From NCBI GenBank assembly GCA_024699855.1, contig JAMPIQ010000026.1:1-24059 (forward strand): a stretch of 24,059 bases of DNA, written 5' to 3'. The translations under genes were made by a program, and so were the position numbers. Origin of the DNA: Aphelenchoides besseyi. Taxonomy: Eukaryota; Nematoda; Chromadorea; Rhabditida; Aphelenchoididae. The notes under the pieces were generated by a model, which was given only the letters and a program-made list of their open reading frames with translations, searched no databases and was not told the origin of the DNA. Shown in pieces: positions 9,164 to 17,092 of the stretch (position 1 is the stretch's first letter; every line of letters starts with the position of its first letter).

Positions 9164-9757
9164 CTACAGGACGATGGGCTGAACGCCGATCAACCATTCG
9201 TGCAGTTTCAGGATGAAAGCACCCCACAGGACGATGCCGCCGACAACGGCCACCAGATCGTAACGGCCTGAAACGAAGTCCCGGACCACTTTTTCGCCTG
9301 CCCGTTCCCGGCGCTTCAGCGAAATCCGCATCACCACGCCCCAGGCGAGGAACGATACGAAAAGAAGAATGGAAGACGTCTCGCCATTGGCCAGAAGATG
9401 CGCGAGCGCCCATATCTTGACCGAAAGAATGAGCGGATGTTTCGTCTTCGTCGCGATGTGGCCAGCCGGGATGAGGCTGGCGATGAGACAGATCATCGCC
9501 GGCAGCATCAGGGTCACGGCAATGTGGCTCATCCAGACAGGTGGATACCACAACATTCCGGTTTCCTGCCGCGCTTCACCGAAGGCATAAATGACAAGGC
9601 CGAGCGTGATGAGGCTGACGAGCGAATAGACGCCCTTGAAAGGGCCTTCGCCCATCGACGCGATCATCCGCGCGCGAAATTGCGGTGCGACCACCTTCAA
9701 AAGATGCGTCAGCAGGAACAAGGCAAGACAAAGTGCGAGAGAAAAAGCATGAAACAC
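9164..9757 (-). CDS. nnrU: NnrU family membrane protein
   Basis: An inner-membrane protein of the NnrU family, first found beside nitrite/nitric oxide reductase genes in denitrifiers but widespread and of unknown biochemical role. The stretch LFLLTHLLKVVAPQFRARM, then GEGPFKGVYSLVSLITLGLV, is highly typical. Five to six hydrophobic segments are seen, with HPLILSVKIWALAHLLANGE in the middle and FILKLHEWLIGVQPIVL at the end. The N-terminus is uncertain: the frame is open to a TTG at 9802. I choose GTG 9757, preceded by GGGGGA, while ATG 9750 would need a one-base correction to give a more typical MLFL start. It is followed by a good terminator and is divergent from the deacetylase. No denitrification genes are visible nearby. 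Confidence 0.8.
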   Translation of the reverse strand: MFHAFSLALCLALFLLTHLLKVVAPQFRARMIASMGEGPFKGVYSLVSLITLGLVIYAFGEARQETGMLWYPPVWMSHIAVTLMLPAMICLIASLIPAGHIATKTKHPLILSVKIWALAHLLANGETSSILLFVSFLAWGVVMRISLKRRERAGEKVVRDFVSGRYDLVAVVGGIVLWGAFILKLHEWLIGVQPIVL

Positions 9758-9822
9758 GGTCCCCCGGGTGGAACGAAGCGGCCCTATCACCGCAAGCTGC
9801 AACAGGAATTAGGCCGAAAGTC

Positions 9823-9897
9823 ATGAAAACGCCAGACTATTCAAAGCTTCGCCTTATTCCACCCGCAAAAGGCCACGGTGTTTCATATGACGGATAA
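9823..9897 (+). CDS. Possible 24-codon leader ORF before the deacetylase
   Basis: ATG 9823 opens a 24-residue reading (MKTPDYSKLRLIPPAKG...YDG) ending in TAA three bases before the deacetylase ATG. The close spacing would allow translational coupling. AGG lies 9 bases upstream. No family is recognised, and chance occurrence is quite possible. Confidence 0.25.
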   Translation: MKTPDYSKLRLIPPAKGHGVSYDG

Positions 9898-9900
9898 CTG

Positions 9901-10887
9901 ATGTTTCGCCCATTTGCCGCCTTTTCCCTGTCGCTTCTCGCCGCCCTTCCCGCTTTTGCGCAAGAGGCTGAGAAGCCGAAGCAGCTCGTCATCGTGTCCT
10001 TCGACGGTGCGGGCGACAATACGCTGTGGGAAAGAAGCCGGGCGACGGGCAAGCAAGTCGGCGCGCATTTTACCTATTTCCTTGCCTGCACGCTGGTGAT
10101 GGACAGGAAAACCAGCGCCAAGACCTATCAGGGACCTGGCCAGAAGTCCGGACGTTCCAATGTCGGTTTCGGCCAGTCGCCGGAAGAGGTGGAGGCAAGG
10201 CTCAGAAACATCTGGGCCGCTTATCGCGAAGGCCACGAAATCGGCAACCACACCTGCGGCCATTTCGATGGCGGGCAATGGACCACTGAGCAATGGGACG
10301 CGCGAATTCACCACCTTCACCAGCACGCTGGAAAACGCCTGGCAGATGATCGGCAAAAAGGGCGAGGAACCCGAAGGCTGGCGCGAGATGGTGAAAAAGA
10401 TCAATGGTTTCCGCGCGCCCTATCTCTCGCAGGGGCCGGCGCTGACCGAAGCGCGCAGAAAAAGCACCGTTTCGTTTATGACGCCACCAGCATCACCAAA
10501 GGACCGGAATGGCCGGTGGAGCGCGACGGCATAGAGCATTTCGGCCTGCCGCTCATTCCGGAAGGCCCGGGCAACCGCCCGATCATCGCCATGGACTACA
10601 ATCTCTTCATCCGCCACTCCATCGGCGTCGAGACGCCGGATCGTTCGAAGGAATTCGAGGAGCGCGCCTATACCGCCTTCCGCAATGCATTCGACAGGCA
10701 ATATAATGGCGAGCGCATTCCGCTACAGATGGGCTTTCACTTCGTGAAGATGAATGGCGGCGCCTATTGGAACGCCTACGAGCGGCTGCTGCGCGAAGTC
10801 TGCGGCAGGCAGGATGTCGCCTGCGTGAGCTATGCCGAGGCGATGCCGATGATCGAGGCGCGGAAGAAACAGAAGACCGAGGGGTGA
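9901..10887 (+). CDS. Secreted polysaccharide deacetylase-like protein, internal out-of-frame stretch
   Basis: A NodB-homology deacetylase, expected to remove N- or O-acetyl groups from a cell-envelope or exported polysaccharide. Residues 1-20 are a signal peptide ending PAFAQ, so it acts in the periplasm or outside. LVIVSFDGAGDN carries the conserved Asp region and GHEIGNHTCGH (about 114-124) the metal-binding His pair. The open frame is 328 aa, but residues about 135-186 are nonsense: the proper sequence (EFTTFTSTLENAW..., INGFRAPYLSQGPAL) reads in another frame between about 10300 and 10460. Two compensating indels, near GGGACGCGCG and at the AAAAA run 10459-10463, explain this. ATG 9901 has GGA about 7 bases upstream. 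Substrate unknown. Confidence 0.75.
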   Translation: MFRPFAAFSLSLLAALPAFAQEAEKPKQLVIVSFDGAGDNTLWERSRATGKQVGAHFTYFLACTLVMDRKTSAKTYQGPGQKSGRSNVGFGQSPEEVEARLRNIWAAYREGHEIGNHTCGHFDGGQWTTEQWDARIHHLHQHAGKRLADDRQKGRGTRRLARDGEKDQWFPRALSLAGAGADRSAQKKHRFVYDATSITKGPEWPVERDGIEHFGLPLIPEGPGNRPIIAMDYNLFIRHSIGVETPDRSKEFEERAYTAFRNAFDRQYNGERIPLQMGFHFVKMNGGAYWNAYERLLREVCGRQDVACVSYAEAMPMIEARKKQKTEG

Positions 10888-10936
10888 ACTTCCTCATGCT
10901 CTCCTGTTCGTGACAAAGGTCGAACACCCCTCCTCC

Positions 10937-11063
10937 GTCATGCCGGTCCCCGGAACAAGCCCGAGGATGACCCGGCATCCAGCTACGGCGCGCCTGCGAG
11001 AAGAGTCTTTTGCGATCAAGGACTTGATCGCGCTGGACCCCGGATCTAGTCCGGGGTGACGGG
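10937..11063. repeat. Palindromic intergenic repeat, copy 2 (three-hairpin element)
   Basis: The left arm, CGTCATGCCGG to GGCATCC (10936-10980), is an imperfect hairpin. It is followed by GAGTCTTTT (11003-11011), the inner stem GCGATCAAG/CTTGATCGC (11012-11020 with 11023-11031), and the right stem ACCCCGGA/TCCGGGGT (11037-11044 with 11050-11057). Same architecture as 919-1035, with different stem sequences. Confidence 0.75.
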
Positions 11064-11119
11064 TGCGAATGAGGCAGTTCACCAAACACATCGTCTTCGT
11101 AGGACGTGCTCAAGACCTG

Positions 11120-11146
11120 AAGGCGGCCAATCGACCGCCTTTTTTC
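11120..11146 (+). terminator. Rho-independent terminator
   Basis: AAGGCGG (11120-11126) pairs with CCGCCTT (11135-11141), loop 8, followed by TTTTTT (11140-11145). It points along the plus strand and would end deacetylase transcripts; its T-run touches the bacA stop codon on the other strand. Confidence 0.75.
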
Positions 11147-12413
11147 AAGGCTTGTTGGCCGCCAGCTCTCCGGCTTCCGCTTCGCGCTGAAGATAGCGCT
11201 CGTCGATATCCGGCAGGGGCTTGTCGTCGATCGCGGCCTCGAAGGCCACAAGACGTTTGTGGATGGACAGCAGCTCGATGATCGTTGTCCAGGAATTGAC
11301 GAGATACTGGAACGAATTGCTGACCTGACCGAAGGCCGTGGCGATCTGCTGGTAGATACCGTAGGTGATCTTGCCCGCCACGATGGTCGGAACGAGCATC
11401 AGAAGCAGGAACACCGCATCGGCCTGAATGTAGAAATACCGTGCGACGTTGAAATAGAGATAGTGCCAATACATACGGAAATAATTCTTCCGCACATTGG
11501 AGTAGAGTTCCTTGACTGTCGGCGGCTGGGCGCGGTCGGCGTGATCCTCGCCATAGACCAGCTCCTTACGATAGGCGGCTTCCACACGCTGGTTGCGGAA
11601 GTTCAGGCCGGGCAGTTTGATGCCGACTGTCGCAAGAAGGACCGTGCCGAAGATGGACCAGACGATTGCCAGCCAGAACAGCGCATGCGGCACTTCGCCG
11701 AGGATCGGCAATTCAGAGACATAAGACGACAGCGCAAACAGGATCGGCAGGAACACGACGAGCGTCATCACCGAATTGATCAGGGTGATGCCCAATGCCT
11801 CAAGCGTCGAGGAAAACCGCATCGTATCTTCCTGAACACGCTGGGAAGCACCTTCGATGTGGCGCAGCTTTTCCCACTTGGACATGTAGAAGTCGTTCAT
11901 CGCGGTGCGCCAGCGGAAGATATAATGGCTGGTGAAGAAATCTGTCAGGATCGAAACGGCCATGCTGAGAAAGGCGATCTTGGCGAATACGATCTGGAGA
12001 CTATAGAAATCCCAGACCTCAATGCCCGGCTGTTTCGAAAGCGCATTTTGCAGAAGGTCACCGAAAGGCCGGCGGAAATTATTGATAACGACCGAAATCT
12101 GAACGCCGAAATAGGTCACCGCGATAATCAGCAGCGATCCCCAGATGGACCAGTACTTCCAGGGGTGATCCTTGGCGATAACGGTCCATACCCCACCGAA
12201 CGCCGCCAGACACAAGGCGAGATAACCGTAAAAGAACAGGTTGGCCGGGACCAGGAAGTAGCTGAGATCGTAGGGTTCCTGTTCAGGCATGACGTAGCCC
12301 CAAGACCGACCTAACCCTTCAACGATGAAGTACCATCCGAGAATGGCGAAAAAAGCCCAGATAATGGCCGACGTGAAGAAGATTTTCGGTTTGGGAAAGA
12401 AGGAATGAAACAC
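11145..12413 (-). CDS. bacA: BacA/SbmA peptide antibiotic transporter
   Basis: BacA is a proton-driven inner-membrane importer of antimicrobial peptides and is also linked to very-long-chain fatty acid modification of lipid A; in rhizobia and Brucella it is needed for chronic host infection. The 422-aa protein is intact. Recognisable blocks are FFPKPKIFFTSAIIWAF at the start, TYFGVQISVVINNF, FTSHYIFRWRTAMNDFYMS, the HIEGASQRVQEDTMRFSSTL helix, YRKELVYGEDHADRAQPPT, and YWHYLYFNVARYFYIQADAV, with QVSNSFQYLVNSWTTIIELL near the end. About seven hydrophobic segments are present. The start is GTG 12413 (frame VFHSFFPKPK) without a strong ribosome binding site. Its stop overlaps a terminator on the opposite strand. 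The 183 bases upstream to the MFS gene show nothing recognisable. Confidence 0.95.
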   Translation of the reverse strand: MFHSFFPKPKIFFTSAIIWAFFAILGWYFIVEGLGRSWGYVMPEQEPYDLSYFLVPANLFFYGYLALCLAAFGGVWTVIAKDHPWKYWSIWGSLLIIAVTYFGVQISVVINNFRRPFGDLLQNALSKQPGIEVWDFYSLQIVFAKIAFLSMAVSILTDFFTSHYIFRWRTAMNDFYMSKWEKLRHIEGASQRVQEDTMRFSSTLEALGITLINSVMTLVVFLPILFALSSYVSELPILGEVPHALFWLAIVWSIFGTVLLATVGIKLPGLNFRNQRVEAAYRKELVYGEDHADRAQPPTVKELYSNVRKNYFRMYWHYLYFNVARYFYIQADAVFLLLMLVPTIVAGKITYGIYQQIATAFGQVSNSFQYLVNSWTTIIELLSIHKRLVAFEAAIDDKPLPDIDERYLQREAEAGELAANKP

Positions 12414-12596
12414 GTTTCGAACTCACGCGCGTTTGAAATCAGCCATTATTGGCGAAGCACTAGATGGCCCGAACCTAGGGCAGAAATTTTGTGCACAGCA
12501 ACGGAGAAGCGACGACCTTAACAAGATGTAAGGCGCAGATAGCGGGCGATGCCCACCGGAAACACCGGATGAAGGCAGGAAAAGACAGCCAGCGGC

Positions 12597-13789
12597 CTAG
12601 CGCCGCCGCTCCGTGGCGAGCACCGGCAGCATCAGCAGAATGCTGACGACGAGCACGGCGGAAGCGAGAATGCTGGACGCGGTAAAACTTCCCGTCGCCT
12701 CGGCAATCCAGCCGGCGGCAAGCGGCCCGACAATCTGGCCCGTGCCGAAAGCCGCCGTCATCAGCGCAAAGGCGCGACGCGGGCTCGGCCCGGCAAATTC
12801 CCGGCCGAGCTGCAGGCCATAAGCGGTGATGACCATGAAGGTCAGCCCGAGAAGCAGGCCTCCGGCGAGAACACCCGGCACCGGCGGCAGCATGACGGAA
12901 GCGAAAACACCGACGGCTTCGACGGCAAGAACGATGACGAAGGCGCGTTTCAGCCCCTGCGATTTCAAGACCGGTTTCCAGAGGAAAAGCGAAATGGCGG
13001 CGGCGCAGCCGGTGATGAACCAGGCCAGAAACTCCACGAAAGCACCGGCGGCGGCCATCCGGGCAATCGCCACGATGAAGGTGGCGGTGATGACGTAACC
13101 GAAGCCGAAAAGCCCATAGGCCAGCGTCGTCAGGAAGAGCGGCCGCGTCCAGTGGAGCGGCGGTTCCGCCACAAAGGATGCATGTCGCGGTGGGCCTGCG
13201 GGCAGCACCCGCCAGACGAGAATGAATGTGATGAAGGAAAAGACAGCGCCTGCGATCCACTCCTCCCGCCATGAGGAGCCGCCACCGTCAAAAACGACGC
13301 CGATCAGATAGACCGCAAGCGAGGAGATCGCGATGCCAGCACCGACGCCGCCATAATGCAGCGCCTGAACGCTGTCCCTGCCCGCCTTGACGGCATGGCC
13401 GATAACGATCTGCGAGGTGAAGATCATGGTCAGCGCGCTGGCGACACCGGCCAGAAACCGGATGACGGTGAAGGCCGCGACGGAATTGAAAGCCGCCATG
13501 GCAAGCAACAATGCCCCGGTGGAAAACAGGCCGCAAAGCGCCACCAGCCGTTCCCGCCCCGAACCCCATGAATAGGCTGCCAGAACCGCCCCCGCCAGAT
13601 AAACCGGCGAAGTTACCCGCCGCCACGATCCCCGCATCCCCCGCCGAAAGCGGAACATCCGCCATCATGCCGGGCAGAATGGGAGTGAAGGAAAAGCGGG
13701 CCGAAACCCATGGCGGAGGCCATCATCAGCGCCCCGGAAAATCCAAGTGCGGTCAGATGTTTGGCGGAAAGTGGCTTGTCGATGCTCAT
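12597..13789 (-). CDS. MFS transporter (YbfB/YjiJ-like), N-terminal frameshifts
   Basis: A major facilitator with about twelve membrane helices, resembling YbfB/YjiJ-type permeases; the substrate is unknown. The continuous frame 13658-12597 begins at YLAGAVLAAYSWGSGRE, which is already in the second helix, and carries FTVIRFLAGVASA, HYGGVGAGIAISS and the second half WTRPLFLTTLAYGLFGFGY to the stop. The true N-terminus (MSIDKPLSAKHLTALGFSGA from ATG 13789, then MMADVPLSAGDAGIVAAGNF) lies in two other frames. An extra base in CTTTTCC near 13690 and one in TTTAT near 13601 account for this. Total length about 397 aa is normal for the family. Confidence 0.75.
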
Positions 13790-13903
13790 GCATGGCTTAT
13801 CGCAACGGGGCGGATAAGGGACAAGCGAGTTATTTTGATCGGCGTTATAAGCGGTCGTTATCTGTCATGCGGCGAGCATCGATGCGTTCCGCGGATGCCG
13901 CGT

Positions 13904-14030
13904 ATTTCTTCTCCCCGCCGGGGAGAAGGTGGCCCGACGGGTCGGATGAGGGGGCAAGCTCTCCGAAATCCGGCGAGGGCGCCCCCTCATCCCGCTGCCG
14001 CGGACTTCTCCCCCTCGGGGAGAAGAAATA
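13904..14030. repeat. RIME-like intergenic mosaic repeat, copy B (inverted relative to copy A)
   Basis: The arms CTTCTCCCCGCCGGGGAGAAG and CTTCTCCCCCTCGGGGAGAAG enclose GGCCCGACGGGTCGGATGAG and GCCCCCTCATCCCGCTGCCG. Both outer blocks are the reverse complement of those at 6621-6746; the central 25 bases differ. Match extends into the flank (CCGCGTATTTC). The rest of the 13790-14087 gap shows no gene. Confidence 0.8.
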
Positions 14031-14087
14031 AGCGGCACGCGCTCGCTCCGATCTTAAAAGTGAGGGTGACGGAGGCAGGTGTAGCTG

Positions 14088-14840
14088 TCACTCAGCGAGC
14101 GTCAGCACCAGCGGCCCGTTCTTCGTCGCAACCACGGTGTGCTCATACTGCACCGTCGGCGCGCTCGGATCGCTGTAGAGCGTCCATGGATCGTCATCGC
14201 CGTCCTCGGCCCAATAGGCGCCGGTCGAGAGGAACGGCTCGACGGTAAACACCATGCCTTCCTGCATGATGCGACGCTCGTCCTTGTCCGGCCAGGTCGC
14301 CAGTTCCTTTGGCTCCTCGTGCAGCGAGCGGCCGATGCCGTGGCTGGCGAGATTGGTGATCAGCGTATAGCGGTTCTTCTTGGCAAAGGCGCCGATGGCA
14401 TTGCCGATATCGGCGAAAGGCCGGCCGGTTTTCACCTGCTGCAGGCCCGTCCACATGGCGCGTTTGCCATCGCGGCAAAGCCGCTCGATGTCCTTCTTCA
14501 CCGGCGGCACGGCGAAAGACGAGCCGGTATCGCCGAAAAAGCCGTTCTTCACCGCCGAGACATCGATATTGACGAGATCGCCCGCCTTGATGATGCGCGG
14601 TCCCGGAATGCCGTGGGCCACTTCCTCGTTGACGCTGATGCAGGTCGCGCCGGGAAACTTGTAGCAGAATTCCGGCGCCGATTGCGCACCATTATCCTCC
14701 AGCACCTTGCGGCCGATGGCATCCAGCTCGGCCGTGGTGATGCCGGGTTCCAGCGCGTCCGCCATGGTCTGCATCGCGACGGCGCACAAACGGCCGATGT
14801 CCTTCAGCAGAACCAGTTCTTCTTCGGTGGAAATGACCAT
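14088..14840 (-). CDS. map: Type I methionyl aminopeptidase
   Basis: Removes the initiator methionine from nascent proteins in the cytoplasm. The 250-aa protein is intact and shows the pita-bread metallopeptidase residues: H76 (AHGIPG), metal ligands D93 (NIDV), D104 (FGDTG), H167 (SHGIG), E201 (VEPF) and E233 (YEHT), plus H174 (SLHEEP). There is no N-terminal zinc-finger extension, so it is a bacterial type Ia enzyme. The insert AEDGDDDPWTLYSDPSAP before the last Glu is slightly longer than in E. coli. This family often has two copies in rhizobia, and I cannot say whether this is the essential one. It lies 54 bases downstream of the luciferase-like gene on the same strand and is followed by a RIME-like repeat. 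Confidence 0.95.
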   Translation of the reverse strand: MVISTEEELVLLKDIGRLCAVAMQTMADALEPGITTAELDAIGRKVLEDNGAQSAPEFCYKFPGATCISVNEEVAHGIPGPRIIKAGDLVNIDVSAVKNGFFGDTGSSFAVPPVKKDIERLCRDGKRAMWTGLQQVKTGRPFADIGNAIGAFAKKNRYTLITNLASHGIGRSLHEEPKELATWPDKDERRIMQEGMVFTVEPFLSTGAYWAEDGDDDPWTLYSDPSAPTVQYEHTVVATKNGPLVLTLAE

Positions 14841-14894
14841 GTCTCTGTCCGTCGTTCTGTATGGCGGGTCTCAAAACGCCCGCCTTGGCAATCA

Positions 14895-15960
14895 TCAGGC
14901 CGTGGCTTTCACCGGATCGGCGCTCCCCGTCAATTCTTTTCTGACGATCGGGGCGACTTTCGTACCATAAAGCTCGATGCCGCGCATGATCTGATCGTGC
15001 GGCATCAGGCCGATGGCCATCTGCAGCAGGAAGCGGTCATTCCTGAAAACGCCATGCGCCTTGATGATCTTTTCCGCCACCAGCTCCGGCTCGCCAAGGA
15101 AGAGATTGCCCTCCGGCCCGCGCGCGGCGTCGAAATGCGCGCGGTTTCGTCGGCCCCCAGCCGCGCTCGCGGCCGATGCGGTTCATCACCTCCGCCTGCG
15201 GTCCGTAAAACTGGTCCGCCGCCTTGTCGGTGGTGTCGGCAATGAAGCCGTGCACATTGATGCTGGTGCGCAACTTGGTCTTTTCCTGCCCGGCGCGGCG
15301 CGCAGCCTCATGATAGAGATCGAACAGCGGCGCAAAGCGGCGATATTCGCCACCGATGATGGCAAGCGCCACCGGCAGACCCATGGCGCCTGCCCGCGCC
15401 ACCGATTGCGGCGTGCCACCGACGGCGATCCACACCGGCAGACGCTCCTGCAGCGGCCGCGGATAAACGCCGCGCCCGTTAATGGCAGGATGCTTGGTGC
15501 CGGACCAGGTGACGATTTCCTGCTCCCGCAGCGCCAAAAGCAGATCGAGCTTTTCGGCGAAGAGCACGTCGTAATCCTCAAGATCGTAACCGAACAGAGG
15601 GTAGGATTCGATGAAGGAACCGCGCCCGGCCATGATTTCGGCGCGGCCGTTCGACAGGAGATCGACGGTCGAAAACTGCTGGAACACCCGCACCGGATCG
15701 TCCGAACTCAGCACCGAAACGGCGCTCGTCAGGCGAATATTCTTCGTCTTCTTCACCGCCGCCGCCGCGAGAACGGTGGAGGGCGAGGAGACGACATAAT
15801 CCGGACGGTGATGCTCCCCGAGGCCAAAGACATCGAGCCCGACCTGATCGGCAAGCTCGATCTCTTCGATGAGTTCCCGCAGCCGACGCGCGCCTTCCGG
15901 CCCACGGCCATCGGCGGGGTTGGGATTGACATCCGCGAATGTGTAAAGACCGAGTTCCAT
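14895..15960 (-). CDS. LLM-class flavin-dependent oxidoreductase, one frameshift
   Basis: A bacterial luciferase-like monooxygenase using FMNH2; the substrate is unknown. The N-terminus [15 protein letters not shown], then [39 protein letters not shown] and [20 protein letters not shown] are characteristic, and [20 protein letters not shown] is the C-terminal sheet of the barrel. The frame breaks near 15135-15150 (GAAAT/GGTTTC); downstream the correct reading ([19 protein letters not shown]..., [14 protein letters not shown]) is in another frame and ends at TGA 14895-14897. Total about 355 aa is normal. AGAGG lies 9 bases before ATG 15960. It is divergent from bdhA. Confidence 0.85.
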
Positions 15961-16177
15961 AGATGATACCTCTGTTTGCTTGCCTCAGAGATAGGGACGG
16001 AAGCTCCCGCAGGCAAATGCAGAATCTGGATGCTTAGCTTCGAAAAAATGGATGGGCGCGGCCTGTTTCACCGCGCTACCGAGCTCCCCTTAAATGGTGC
16101 CAAATGGCGATTGCCAGCCCGCCCCCTTTGGGCATACCTTGCTTAAACATGTGCGAAGTAATGCAAAAGGGGAAAGC

Positions 16178-16954
16178 ATGCATCGGACAGTTATCGTGAC
16201 GGGCTCTACAAGCGGTATCGGCCTTGCGATTGCGCAGCGATTTGCGCGGGAGGGCGCCAATATTGTACTGAACGGTTTCGGCGATGAGGACGAGATCGAA
16301 AAACTGCGCCTTTTGCTGGAAGCGGAAAGCGGCGGGCGCGTGCTCTATCACCCCGCAGATATGACGAAACCGGACGAGATCGCCGATCTCATTCAATCCT
16401 CGCACGAAAAACTCGGCTCGGTGGATGTGCTCGTCAACAATGCCGGCATCCAGCATATCGCGCCCATCGAGGAATTTCCGCCGGAGAAATGGGACTGGAT
16501 CATCGCCATCAATCTGACCAGTTCCTTCCATACCATGCGGGCTGCGATACCGCTGATGAAGAAGGCCGGAAAAGGCCGTATCATCAACATCGCATCCGCC
16601 CACGGTCTCGTCGCCTCGCCGTTCAAATCGGCCTATGTGGCGGCCAAGCACGGCATCATGGGCCTGACGAAGACGGCGGCGCTCGAGCTTGCGCAGACCG
16701 GGGTTACCGTCAACGCCATCTGTCCGGGTTATGTGCTCACACCGCTCGTCGAAAAGCAGATACCGGAAATGGCGAAGGTGCGCGGCATCAGCGAAGAGGC
16801 GGTGAAGAACGACGTGATGCTGGAACTGCAGGCAACCAAGCAGTTCGTCACCGTCGATGACGTGGCCGCCGCTGCGCTGTTTCTGGCAAGCGACGCCGCA
16901 AGCAACATCACCGGCACCCATATTTCCGTGGATGGCGGCTGGACGGCGCAATAA
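16178..16954 (+). CDS. bdhA: 3-hydroxybutyrate dehydrogenase (SDR family)
   Basis: Oxidises D-3-hydroxybutyrate to acetoacetate with NAD+, the first step in use of monomers from poly-3-hydroxybutyrate. The 258-aa protein is intact: TGSTSGIG (8-15) binds NAD, NNAG (87-90), N112, catalytic S140 (INIASAHG), Y153 and K157 (SAYVAAKHG), and CPGYVLTPLVEKQIPEMAK, which with the LELQATKQFVT helix is typical of hydroxybutyrate dehydrogenases. The frame is open upstream to 16094, but ATG 16178 has AAGGGG 5 bases before it and starts exactly at the beta strand. It heads an operon with xdhA and xdhB, an order I recall from Sinorhizobium meliloti (bdhA-xdhA2-xdhB2). The 130 bases upstream contain GCCA/TGGC-type short inverted repeats but no certain promoter. 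Confidence 0.93.
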   Translation: MHRTVIVTGSTSGIGLAIAQRFAREGANIVLNGFGDEDEIEKLRLLLEAESGGRVLYHPADMTKPDEIADLIQSSHEKLGSVDVLVNNAGIQHIAPIEEFPPEKWDWIIAINLTSSFHTMRAAIPLMKKAGKGRIINIASAHGLVASPFKSAYVAAKHGIMGLTKTAALELAQTGVTVNAICPGYVLTPLVEKQIPEMAKVRGISEEAVKNDVMLELQATKQFVTVDDVAAAALFLASDAASNITGTHISVDGGWTAQ

Positions 16955-16967
16955 TTGCCGAACTTTC

Positions 16968-17072
16968 TTTCCGTTTTGGAAACAATGAATTGCCAAAACG
17001 GAAATCGATATACGCCTGCGGGCGTGCATATGATGCGCAGGGACAATGACAAGAAACCGGCTCGGCAGCCGG
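16968..17072 (+). other. Structured intercistronic leader with three hairpins before xdhA
   Basis: Hairpin 1: TTTCCGTTTTGG (16968-16979) with CCAAAACGGAAA (16993-17004), 12 perfect pairs. Hairpin 2: ACGCC (17012-17016) with GGCGT (17021-17025), loop TGCG. Hairpin 3: CCGGCT (17057-17062) with AGCCGG (17067-17072), loop CGGC. They occupy the 138-base gap between bdhA and xdhA. No T-run follows any on the plus strand. Confidence 0.6.
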
Positions 17073-17092
17073 TCAAAAAAGCAGGGCATTGC

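Noticed and set aside
11259..12314. 351-codon plus-strand open frame
   Set aside because: Antisense shadow of bacA, an intact and conserved gene.
919..14030. CRISPR-like array or insertion sequence from the repeats
   Set aside because: The repeats are isolated palindromic elements with no regular spacing, no spacers, no cas genes and no transposase frame.
14139..15245. 368-codon plus-strand open frame
   Set aside because: Antisense to map and the luciferase-like oxidoreductase; His/Arg-rich shadow composition.
16080..16130. Sigma-54 type promoter before bdhA (TGGC...TTGC)
   Set aside because: The GG and GC elements do not have the required 10-base spacing in any alignment tried.
16076..17089. 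337-codon minus-strand open frame
   Set aside because: Antisense to bdhA and the leader of xdhA; no motif and no ribosome binding site.
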